From assembly GCF_029051725.1 (NCBI RefSeq), contig NZ_JAACFU010000001.1, forward strand, positions 62,001 through 126,000: a stretch of DNA of 64,000 bases, written 5' to 3'. How positions within the stretch are numbered: position 1 is the stretch's first letter; each line of letters begins with the position of its first letter. Positions 36,642 through 43,686 of this stretch are shown here, one piece after another. This DNA is from Bradyrhizobium sp. CSS354 (GTDB lineage Bacteria > Pseudomonadota > Alphaproteobacteria > Rhizobiales > Xanthobacteraceae). A program made the position numbers and the translations under genes. The notes beneath the pieces were generated by a model. It was not told the DNA's origin. It saw only the letters and a program-made list of their open reading frames with translations, and did not search any database.

Positions 36642-37157
36642 ATGGCTCTCTATGAGCATGTTTTTCTCGCGCGCCAAGACGCGAGCACGCAGCAGGTTGA
36701 AGAGCTGACTGCGCAGATGACCGGCATTGTCGAGGGTCTCGGCGGCAAGGTTGTCAAGACCGAGAATTGGGGCGTGCGCTCCCTCACCTACCGCATGAAC
36801 AAGAACCGCAAGGCGCATTTCGTGCTGCTCAATATCGACGCGCCGTCCGCGGCGATCGCCGAGATCGAGCGCCAGGAGCGCATCAGCGAAGACGTGATCC
36901 GCTATCTCAGCGTCCGCGTCGAGGAGCTCGAGGAAGGTCCGTCCGCGATGATGCGCAAGGCCGACCGTGACCGCGAGCGTGACGACCGTGGCGGCGGCTT
37001 CCGTGGCGATCGCGAAGGCGGTGGCTTCCGTGGCGACCGCGAGGGTGGTTTCCGTGGTGGCGATCGTGAAGGTGGCGGCTTCCGCGGTGACCGCGGTCCG
37101 CGCCGTCCGCGCGAAGACGCTGAAACCACCACCACCACCACGACGGATGGGGAGTAA
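36642..37157 (+). CDS. rpsF: 30S ribosomal protein S6 with RG-rich C-terminal tail
   Basis: 171 residues from ATG 36642, preceded by AGGAAAGG. The first 95 residues are the standard S6 fold ([46 protein letters not shown]). They are followed by a long tail of tandem [12 protein letters not shown] units ([20 protein letters not shown] ...) and ending in [14 protein letters not shown]6 binds 16S rRNA together with S18, encoded 5 bases downstream. The tail resembles eukaryotic RGG boxes in composition and may be a nonspecific RNA-binding extension. Confidence 0.96.
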   Translation: MALYEHVFLARQDASTQQVEELTAQMTGIVEGLGGKVVKTENWGVRSLTYRMNKNRKAHFVLLNIDAPSAAIAEIERQERISEDVIRYLSVRVEELEEGPSAMMRKADRDRERDDRGGGFRGDREGGGFRGDREGGFRGGDREGGGFRGDRGPRRPREDAETTTTTTTDGE

Positions 37158-37162
37158 GAACA

Positions 37163-37402
37163 ATGGCTGAAGCTGGTGCACGCCGTCCGTTTTTCCGTCG
37201 TCGCAAGAGCTGCCCGTTCACGGGCGCGAATGCTCCGAAGATCGACTACAAGGACTCCAAGCTGCTGATGCGTTACGTCTCCGAGCGCGGCAAGATCGTG
37301 CCGAGCCGCATCACCGCGGTGTCCGCGAAGAAGCAGCGTGAGCTCGCCCGCGCCATCAAGCGCGCGCGGTTCCTGGGCCTGCTGCCCTACGTCATTCGCT
37401 AA
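37163..37402 (+). CDS. rpsR: 30S ribosomal protein S18
   Basis: 79 residues. The basic body ([68 protein letters not shown]) is full length and typical. It pairs with S6 on the 30S platform. Five bases separate it from rpsF and a strong hairpin follows it at 37409-37440. Confidence 0.98.
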   Translation: MAEAGARRPFFRRRKSCPFTGANAPKIDYKDSKLLMRYVSERGKIVPSRITAVSAKKQRELARAIKRARFLGLLPYVIR

Positions 37403-37408
37403 GACGAA

Positions 37409-37440
37409 TACGGCCGGCGGCGACATCGCCGCCGGCCGTA
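37409..37440. terminator. Strong stem-loop after rpsR
   Basis: Perfect 15-bp stem TACGGCCGGCGGCGA / TCGCCGCCGGCCGTA with a 2-base loop, starting 7 bases after the rpsR stop. The T-run is weak (CGACCTAGTTTCTC), so it may slow or attenuate readthrough into DUF2232 and rplI or protect the rpsF-rpsR mRNA. Confidence 0.6.
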
Positions 37441-37531
37441 CGACCTAGTTTCTCATAAGGCTTCCGGGTCGTCCGGTCGCCGATGGTTGGGGCGAGATGC
37501 CTCTAACCGCTCGAAGGGAGCGGGACAGCTG

Positions 37532-38509
37532 ATGATGGCCTTTGGACTGATAGCCCTGATCGCCGGCGCTGCGTCGGCCCTGATGTTCGCCTCGATCATT
37601 TCGGGCGCGCTGATCTCGCTCGTCCTGTTCTATCTCGCACCGCTGCCGCTGATGGTCGCCGCGATCGGCTGGGGACCGCTTTGCGCGAGCCTCGGCGGCA
37701 TCGCCGCCGCAGTAGGCCTCGGCGCGCTGTTCGGCCTGCCCTACTGCATCGCCTTCGCCCTCACCGTCGCATTGCCGGCCTGGTGGCTCGGCCATCTCGT
37801 CCTGCTCAGCCGGCCGGTCGGACCTGCCGCGCCGGAGGCCGCCGCCGAGCCGCCCAATGAGCCTGTGCTCGAGTGGTATCCGGTCGGCCGCATCCTGCTG
37901 TGGATCGCGGGCTTCGCCACACTGACCACGATGGCCGCCCTGCTCACGCTCGGCACCGACGCCGAGACCATCACCGGAACGCTGCGCCGTGGCCTGATGC
38001 GCCTCCTCCGCGCCACCGACCCGCAGAGCTCCGGCGAGACCGACCAATTCGTCGGCGCACTGCTGCGGATCTTGCCGGCCGGCGCCACCATCGTCGCGAT
38101 GATGACGCTGACCCTCAACCTCTGGCTCAGCACCAAGGTGACGGCGACGTCGGGCCGGCTGCGGCGCCCATGGCCGGACCTGATGACGGCGGAGCTGCCG
38201 CCGATGACGCTCGTGGCGCTCTGCATCGCGCTCGCCTTCTGCTTCACCGGCGGACTGCTTGCGATCGTGGCGCAGATCGCGACGGCGGCGCTGATGATGG
38301 GATATGCGCTGACCGGCTTTGCCGTACTGCATACGCTGACGCTGGCGCTGAAGAGCCGCACCTTCTGGCTCGGCTCGACCTACGCCGTCGTGGTCGTGTT
38401 CGGATGGCCCGTCATCGCGATGGTGATCCTTGGCCTCGCGGATGCCGTGTTCGGCCTCCGCGAACGCTTCCTTCGTACGCGCCAGCCGCCGCCGCTGCCG
38501 ACCTCTTGA
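37532..38509 (+). CDS. DUF2232 membrane protein
   Basis: 325 residues from ATG 37532 with AAGGGAG upstream; a frame from 37487 is also open. About eight hydrophobic segments (MMAFGLIALIAGAASALMFA, LISLVLFYLAPLPLMVAAIG, LTLALKSRTFWLGSTY ...). The family sits between rpsR and rplI in many alphaproteobacteria but its job is not known; some relatives are annotated YybS-like. It may be an ECF-type substrate component or an assembly factor; no motif decides this. Confidence 0.85.
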   Translation: MMAFGLIALIAGAASALMFASIISGALISLVLFYLAPLPLMVAAIGWGPLCASLGGIAAAVGLGALFGLPYCIAFALTVALPAWWLGHLVLLSRPVGPAAPEAAAEPPNEPVLEWYPVGRILLWIAGFATLTTMAALLTLGTDAETITGTLRRGLMRLLRATDPQSSGETDQFVGALLRILPAGATIVAMMTLTLNLWLSTKVTATSGRLRRPWPDLMTAELPPMTLVALCIALAFCFTGGLLAIVAQIATAALMMGYALTGFAVLHTLTLALKSRTFWLGSTYAVVVVFGWPVIAMVILGLADAVFGLRERFLRTRQPPPLPTS

Positions 38510-38572
38510 GTTTAAGTCCGAAAGTTCAAATTCGAAATTCCAACTCACCCAACACATCAAAGGAGAACGAAT

Positions 38573-39178
38573 ATGGAAGTCATTTTGCTGGAGCGCGTCA
38601 ACAAGCTCGGTCACATGGGCGAAGTCGTGAAGGTTCGCGACGGCTATGCCCGCAATTTCCTGCTCAAGCGCGGCAAGGCGCTGCGCGCCACCGCCGACAA
38701 CCGCGCCAAGTACGACGGCATGAAGGCCGAGCTCGAGGCTCGCAACCTTGAGTCCAAGGGCGAGGCATCCAAGGTCGCCGAGAAGATCCAGGGCAAGAAC
38801 ATCATCGTGATCCGTCAGGCTTCGGAAGCCGGCCAACTGTTCGGCTCGGTCAACGTGCGCGACATTGTCGTGGCGTTCGAAGCCGACGGTGTTTCGCTGT
38901 CCCGCCCGCAGGTTCAGCTCGACGCGCCGATCAAGACCATCGGCAAGCACACCATCACGGTCGCCATCCACCCCGAGGTCGAGGTCGAGATCAGTGTCAC
39001 CGTGGCGCGCAGCCAGGACGAGGCAGAGCGCATCAACCGCGGCGAGGATATCTCGACCCGCAACGAAGACCGGGATGCTGCGGCCGAAGCGATCGCAGCC
39101 GCCGGCGAGTTCTTCGACCCGGAAGCACAGCAGGACGACGCCGAACCGGCGCCGGCTGCGGAAGAGACCGAGAAGTAA
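38573..39178 (+). CDS. rplI: 50S ribosomal protein L9, extended C-terminus
   Basis: 201 residues; AAGGAG lies just before the ATG. The N-terminal domain ([37 protein letters not shown]), the connecting helix and the second domain ([20 protein letters not shown] ... [13 protein letters not shown]) cover about 148 residues, normal for L9. The last 50 residues are an added acidic, alanine-rich tail ([20 protein letters not shown]). It binds 23S rRNA near the L1 stalk. Confidence 0.97.
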   Translation: MEVILLERVNKLGHMGEVVKVRDGYARNFLLKRGKALRATADNRAKYDGMKAELEARNLESKGEASKVAEKIQGKNIIVIRQASEAGQLFGSVNVRDIVVAFEADGVSLSRPQVQLDAPIKTIGKHTITVAIHPEVEVEISVTVARSQDEAERINRGEDISTRNEDRDAAAEAIAAAGEFFDPEAQQDDAEPAPAAEETEK

Positions 39179-39205
39179 GCTTCGCGTCCGCGCAAGGCTT
39201 GCGAA

Positions 39206-39234
39206 GCCCGGCCGCCTCAGGCGGCCGGGCTTTT
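39206..39234. terminator. Rho-independent terminator after rplI
   Basis: 11-bp stem GCCCGGCCGCC / GGCGGCCGGGC with loop TCA, followed by TTTT on the plus strand. It ends the rpsF-rplI unit. On the other strand the loop TCA is the stop codon (TGA) of the thioesterase gene, so the terminator and the end of that gene share the same bases. Confidence 0.85.
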
Positions 39235-39684
39235 CGTTTTGGCGGCAACGTCCTCGCCCAGCATCGCGATCGAAGCGAGCGCCGTTGCCGTATGCTTCTC
39301 GACGCCGTCGCTGACGCAGAAAACGTCGGCTGCGACCACGGAGACCTGACGCCCCGGCTTGATCACCCTCGCCCGGCAGATCAGCTTCTCGCCGGCCGCG
39401 GGCGACAACAGATTGAGCTTGTATTCCGCCGTCAGCGCCGGCTGGCCGCGCGAAGTCGCGGCTGCGATCGTCGTGGCGTTGTCGATCAGGAACGCGGTGA
39501 CGCCGCCATGGAAGAAGCCGTGCTGTTGCAACAGCTCCGGCCGGCGTTGCACCGCGATCGTGCAGGTGCCGCGCGACAATTCGGACAGCTCGGCGCCGAC
39601 CAGATTCATAAAGCCCTGCCGGCCGACATTGGCGTGGATGCGCTCGGCGATTGGTCCGAATTCGGGATCTGCTTCGGGGCGCAT
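39217..39684 (-). CDS. PaaI-family hotdog thioesterase
   Basis: 155 residues from ATG 39684. The hotdog motif GRQGFMNLVGAELSEL ... QQHGFFHGGVTAFLIDNATT, with HGG and the downstream acid, is the PaaI/YbgC type. Such enzymes hydrolyse acyl-CoA thioesters, mainly of short-chain or aromatic acids. Eleven bases separate it from the TetR gene upstream on the same strand, so it is the target gene of that regulator. Its 3' end forms part of the rplI terminator. Confidence 0.88.
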   Translation of the reverse strand: MRPEADPEFGPIAERIHANVGRQGFMNLVGAELSELSRGTCTIAVQRRPELLQQHGFFHGGVTAFLIDNATTIAAATSRGQPALTAEYKLNLLSPAAGEKLICRARVIKPGRQVSVVAADVFCVSDGVEKHTATALASIAMLGEDVAAKTKSPAA

Positions 39685-39695
39685 GAGGCCTCTCC

Positions 39696-40292
39696 TTATT
39701 GCTTGTTGATTCGATCGAGCGGCCGTAGCGCGCGGCTGGCGCAGGCGATCAACGTGTCGGTCTCGGCGCGCGGATCGGCGCGGTCGCGTCCCGACAGGAA
39801 AGCGCGGCAAAAAATCTGCGCCGGACCGATGAGCTGGCTGACGAACATGACCGGCGTCATCGGCAAGAGCTCTCCGCGTCTGACCAGCGGCGCGCGCCAG
39901 CACTCGATGCCTTCGGCAAGGCGCGCATTCTGCGCGCGCTGGGCATCGCGAACGTTCTCGCCCCATTCGCCGCGTGAGATCTCGAAGAGATAGCGCGCCT
40001 CGCGCCGGCTGGTGACGACCCAGTCCAGATGCGCCCGGATCAAGCGATCGATGCCCTGCTCGGCATCGGGAAGAGGATCGAGTGCTGCCAGCATCGCGGC
40101 GTGATAGTGCCGCAGCACCTCCAGGAACAGCGCACCCGCCAGCTCCTTCTTCGAGCCGAAGACGTGGAAGAAGCTGCCGTTGGAAGCGCGCGCCCGGGCG
40201 CGGATCGCAGCCACCGTGGCAGCTTCGAAGCCGACGCGATCGAAGACGAAAAGCCCCGCCGCCAACAAATCCTCGCGCACACCAGCCGCCAT
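39696..40292 (-). CDS. TetR-family regulator of the thioesterase operon
   Basis: 198 residues. N-terminal helix-turn-helix VREDLLAAGLFVFDRVGFEA ... SNGSFFHVFGSKKELAGALF is a clear TetR domain; the C-terminal ligand domain is helical. Two tandem palindromes (40301-40331) begin 9 bases before the start. It is upstream of the thioesterase on the same strand. A lipid- or CoA-type ligand is plausible from the neighbour but not shown. Confidence 0.9.
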   Translation of the reverse strand: MAAGVREDLLAAGLFVFDRVGFEAATVAAIRARARASNGSFFHVFGSKKELAGALFLEVLRHYHAAMLAALDPLPDAEQGIDRLIRAHLDWVVTSRREARYLFEISRGEWGENVRDAQRAQNARLAEGIECWRAPLVRRGELLPMTPVMFVSQLIGPAQIFCRAFLSGRDRADPRAETDTLIACASRALRPLDRINKQ

Positions 40293-40300
40293 GAACGCTC

Positions 40301-40331
40301 CTAGAGAGCTACTCTAGAGCAACACTCTAGA
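40301..40331. promoter_or_regulatory. Tandem overlapping TetR operator palindromes
   Basis: Palindrome A: CTAGAG-AGCTA-CTCTAG (40301-40317). Palindrome B: TCTAGAG-CAACA-CTCTAGA (40313-40331), with perfect 7-bp arms. They share the central CTCTAGAG. Both lie just upstream of the TetR start codon, so two dimers could bind side by side, as for QacR-type repressors. Confidence 0.75.
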
Positions 40332-40345
40332 TACGGTCAAGACGA

Positions 40346-40373
40346 CGAAGGCCGCGCCAGAGCGCGGCCTTCG
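40346..40373. terminator. Strong stem-loop after the cytochrome-like gene
   Basis: 12-bp perfect stem CGAAGGCCGCGC / GCGCGGCCTTCG with loop CAGA, 22 bases beyond the stop of the minus-strand gene at 40396. It also lies between that gene and the TetR promoter. No long T-run. Confidence 0.6.
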
Positions 40374-40395
40374 CATGTCTAAAAAACGTGTTCGT

Positions 40396-41412
40396 TTATC
40401 GCGAAATCGGCGGCGTTGGCGGACCCGACGATTCGGCTGGCGCCGGTGGCGCCGCAGCGGTCGCGGGCGGCGCCGGCTCCTGCGACTTCGCTGGCGGTTC
40501 GGACCTCGCGGCGGGCTTGGGAGCAGCCTCTTCCGTCGCCTTGGGCGCAGCCGGCTCGGCGGGCTTCGCGGCGGACGGTGCCGCCGGCGTCACCTGCGGC
40601 ACCGGATCGGGCCGCAACGCCGGAGCCTCGCTGCCGCGCGGCTCAACCTTGGCGCTTTCCGGCTTGGCCTCGGCGGGCTTCTCGGACGGCTTGCTGCCGT
40701 CAGATTTGCTGCTTTCGGATTTGGCCTCGCCGGTGTCCCCCTTTGCAGTCTCGGGCTTGGGCTCGACCTTCGGCTCGCTCTTGTCGTCTGCCGCCGGCGC
40801 CGCGGCATCGACCTTCGGTGCCTCATCACTTCCCGGCTTGCCGCGCTTGCCGAGACGCTTGGCCTTGCGCCCTTCGGGTGCAGCCTGGCCCTCGGGCTTC
40901 GCGCCTTCCTTCGTTCCTTCTTCAACCGGCCGCGCCGCGCGCTTCTGACGCGCGCCCTCGGCGGCGGGAGCGGCAGCTTCGCCTTCCGGCTTGGCGGATT
41001 CCTGAGAACGTTGCCGACGGCCCTGATGTTCAGGGGGCTGCGCGGGATTGGTATTGGCTTCCTTGTCCTTGTCCCTGGCCCCGTCTTTCTTGTCCTTGCC
41101 GTCTTTGGCCTGGTAGCGGGTGTCGGTGGCTCCATTGGAGACAAGGTAGGAGGCGAGCACGCCGGCCATGTCGGAACTGGTCGTGTAATGCTGACGCAGG
41201 AAGCCCGGCAGCGAGCCCGGCGCCACCGTCTTCAACAGGCCACGCGGGCTCTTGTGACATGCATTGCAGGTCTGCGCGAAAAGCTGGGATGGGGCCTTGC
41301 CGGCCTCGAGGTTCGTCGCCTGCGCGAGAACGGTCTCGGTCGAGCCGAAGCCGATCAGAAGCAAGATCATCGCGAGGCTGAGCGCTCGGCTCGACATTCC
41401 CATCATCTCCAT
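40396..41412 (-). CDS. Cytochrome c-like protein with long disordered tail
   Basis: About 338 residues from ATG 41412; ATGs at 41406, 41403 and 41397 are alternatives (41397 gives MSSRALSLAMILLLIGFG with GGAG at a good distance). A signal peptide ends near VLAQ. The folded part is about 85 residues with one haem motif, CNACH, and a likely distal Met in SSDMAGVLASYLVSNGA. The remaining 220 or so residues are Ala/Pro/Glu/Lys-rich and disordered. It should be a periplasmic mono-haem protein with an extended linker; the redox partner is unknown. Confidence 0.82.
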   Translation of the reverse strand: MEMMGMSSRALSLAMILLLIGFGSTETVLAQATNLEAGKAPSQLFAQTCNACHKSPRGLLKTVAPGSLPGFLRQHYTTSSDMAGVLASYLVSNGATDTRYQAKDGKDKKDGARDKDKEANTNPAQPPEHQGRRQRSQESAKPEGEAAAPAAEGARQKRAARPVEEGTKEGAKPEGQAAPEGRKAKRLGKRGKPGSDEAPKVDAAAPAADDKSEPKVEPKPETAKGDTGEAKSESSKSDGSKPSEKPAEAKPESAKVEPRGSEAPALRPDPVPQVTPAAPSAAKPAEPAAPKATEEAAPKPAARSEPPAKSQEPAPPATAAAPPAPAESSGPPTPPISR

Positions 41413-41677
41413 TGAATTCCGAGAGGTGCAGCCGGCAGGCGGCGCCACGGCGGGTCACCTTTTATCCGATTGAGCCGCGAATGGAAGCAGGCTCCGCGCG
41501 CAAGGATGTGATTAAGCGGTTTTGGAATATCCGCTTTGAGCACAGCGCAATAGCGGGCCCCGGACACCTCACTAGATTTGGATGCAAACGCATAGGAACC
41601 GCTGAGATTGCCGGGCGTAGGGTGTGAAGGCCGGGTTAGTCGCATCTCTTCGGGTTCGCTCGAGAGGATGGGTGCCG

Positions 41678-42928
41678 ATGGACCGATTGTTGCGTCAATT
41701 CCTGTCTCAGTTCATCCGCCGCGGGTCGATGACGGTGACCACGGCGAACGGCTCGAAGTTCACCGTCGGCGACGGCTCGGGCCAACCGGTTTCGGTCCGC
41801 TTCGTCACCGCGGACGCAGAGCGGAAGATCCTCGTCAATCCCGAACTCGGGCTTGGCGAGGCCTACATGGACGGCGAGTTCATGGTCGAGCGCGGCACCA
41901 TAGCTGATGCCCTCGCGATCCTGCTCGATCAACCCGACCTATTGCCGCACTGGGCAAAACCCTGGTGGCACCTGCGCTATCTGGTGCGGCACCTAAAGCA
42001 GTTCAATCCGCGCCCGCGCTCCCGCAGCAACGTCGCACATCATTACGATCTCGATGCAAGGCTCTATTCGCTCTTCCTCGACGCCGACAAGCAATATAGC
42101 TGCGCCTATTTCGAGACGCCGGAGAGCACGCTCGACGATGCGCAGCTCGCTAAGAAACGTCACGTCGCCGCAAAGCTGCTCGTCAAAGGCGGCCAGCGCG
42201 TCCTCGACATCGGCTCGGGCTGGGGCGGACTTGGGCTCTATCTCGCCGAGATCGCAGGTGCTGACGTCACCGGCATCACGTTGTCGACCGAGCAGTTGCA
42301 GATCGCCAATGCGCGCGCAGCCGAAAAGGGCCTGACCAGATCGGCCAAATTCCTGCTGCAGGACTATCGCGACATCGCCGGCCCGTTCGATCGCATCGTC
42401 TCGGTCGGCATGTTGGAGCATGTCGGCGCTCGCTTCTACGAGACCTACTTCCAGCGCTGCGCCGAGCTGTTGGACAAGGACGGCGTCATGCTGCTGCACT
42501 CGATCGGCCGTTCGCAGGGCCCGGACTCCACCAATCCATGGATCGCCAAATACATCTTTCCCGGCGGCTACATCCCTGCTCTCTCGGAGGTGCTGCCAGC
42601 CATCGAGCGCGCGGGCCTGCTGGTCTGCGACATCGAGATTCTTCGCCTGCATTACGCCGAAACGCTGAAGGCATGGCGCGAGCGCTTCATCGCGCGGCGC
42701 GAAGAAGCCGTGCAGCTGTATGACGAGCGCTTCGCGCTGATGTGGGAATTTTATCTGGCTGCCAGCGAGATGACGTTCCGCAAGCAGGATATGATGAACT
42801 TCCAGATTCAACTCACGCGGCGTCAGGGCGTCGTGCCGATGACACGCAATTACATCGCGCGTGAAGAAGCCCGGCTGCGGGCCATCGAAGCCGGCGCCAA
42901 GCCGAGGCTGAAGCTGGCTGGTGAATAA
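41678..42928 (+). CDS. Cyclopropane-fatty-acyl-phospholipid synthase family methyltransferase
   Basis: 416 residues from ATG 41678 (GAGAGG upstream). The SAM motif VLDIGSGWGGLGLYLA, the N-terminal domain (GEAYMDGEFMVERGTIADAL) and FPGGYIPALSEVLPAIE match CFA synthase and its relatives. E. coli CFA synthase adds a methylene to unsaturated acyl chains of membrane lipids; family members can also methylate other lipids. With the desaturase and thioesterase nearby, a lipid-modifying role is likely. Confidence 0.93.
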   Translation: MDRLLRQFLSQFIRRGSMTVTTANGSKFTVGDGSGQPVSVRFVTADAERKILVNPELGLGEAYMDGEFMVERGTIADALAILLDQPDLLPHWAKPWWHLRYLVRHLKQFNPRPRSRSNVAHHYDLDARLYSLFLDADKQYSCAYFETPESTLDDAQLAKKRHVAAKLLVKGGQRVLDIGSGWGGLGLYLAEIAGADVTGITLSTEQLQIANARAAEKGLTRSAKFLLQDYRDIAGPFDRIVSVGMLEHVGARFYETYFQRCAELLDKDGVMLLHSIGRSQGPDSTNPWIAKYIFPGGYIPALSEVLPAIERAGLLVCDIEILRLHYAETLKAWRERFIARREEAVQLYDERFALMWEFYLAASEMTFRKQDMMNFQIQLTRRQGVVPMTRNYIAREEARLRAIEAGAKPRLKLAGE

Positions 42929-42931
42929 ATC

Positions 42932-43138
42932 CTAGTGGCGCAGGGTCGAAATCGGAGCGGACCGGAAAGACGCCGTTAAGGCCAATTGCATCCGCAGCGC
43001 CTTCAGGATTTCGGGGGCGACCGGCTCCCGACGCACTTCCGGCCGCTCAGCGTGCTCCATGGCCGCGATCAGCCCCGACAGCCAAAGTCGGCTGCCTGCT
43101 TCGCTTCGCCAATTCCGGGGCTGCCGTTCTGGCCGCAT
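42932..43138 (-). CDS. Small hypothetical basic protein
   Basis: 68 residues from ATG 43138 (AGG 10 bases upstream; other in-frame ATGs lie at 43150 and 43243). MRPERQPRNWRSEAGSRLWL ... SGLIAAMEHAERPEVRREPVAPEILKALRMQLALT reads as a natural helical protein. No domain known. It is convergent with the CFA-type gene, 3 bases from its stop, and divergent from the 39-residue ORF across the CRP-like site. Confidence 0.5.
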   Translation of the reverse strand: MRPERQPRNWRSEAGSRLWLSGLIAAMEHAERPEVRREPVAPEILKALRMQLALTASFRSAPISTLRH

Positions 43139-43227
43139 CGCTTGCCTCATTCCCTGATGGCAGACGGGGAGACAACCCCCCGCCCGCTTGCCTGTTCCCG
43201 GCTCTACTCCCGAAAGAATCCGGGGAG

Positions 43228-43245
43228 ATGTGATCTGCTTCACAT
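43228..43245. promoter_or_regulatory. CRP-type palindrome ATGTGA-N6-TCACAT
   Basis: ATGTGATCTGCTTCACAT at 43228-43245 has perfect 6-bp arms matching the classical CRP half-sites TGTGA and TCACA with the right 6-base spacer. It lies 32 bases upstream of the 39-residue ORF and 89 upstream of the divergent small gene. Three CRP/FNR-family genes are in this window, but which protein binds is unknown. Confidence 0.65.
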
Positions 43246-43277
43246 AAGTCTCGTCGGCCCTGGCTTAGACCGTCGCC

Positions 43278-43397
43278 ATGAGCAACGAGACCAAAACCTC
43301 ATTCGACGTGCAGGACGACCTCCGCACCGATTACGCCCTGATCGCTACGGGCGTCGGGGCGGCCCTGGTTGCGCTGGTCTACCTCCTGCTGGTCTGA
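43278..43397 (+). CDS. 39-residue single-pass membrane protein
   Basis: A short frame reads MSNETKTSFDVQDDLRTDYA followed by LIATGVGAALVALVYLLLV and a stop: a charged cytoplasmic or periplasmic head and one C-terminal membrane helix. The clean head-plus-helix design and the CRP-type box 32 bases before it argue for a real gene. The ribosome-binding site is weak. It may bind or regulate a membrane complex, as many tiny membrane proteins do. It lies upstream of dnaB. Confidence 0.62.
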   Translation: MSNETKTSFDVQDDLRTDYALIATGVGAALVALVYLLLV

Positions 43398-43686
43398 ACC
43401 GAGCCGAAAGCGCCCAGCGTGCGTCATTTCGCGCGCGTCTCGATATGTCGGCCCGTCAACCTATCAGGTTCACTTCATCCGACGTTTTCCGCGGCGCGGT
43501 AGCCGCCGCTTCCAAGCTGCGACCTGGTTCCACGAAAGTCCGTCAAGCGCGGCGCATGCTGCGGCGGCCAATCATCCACCATTTTAATGATCGGTTGATA
43601 GCGGCGAGCTTTTGCTTCCGCTTTGGGCTGAGGCGGCGCTTTATCCCGGCCCCGCATCCGCCCCAGAAAATTGCTATCGCTCGACC

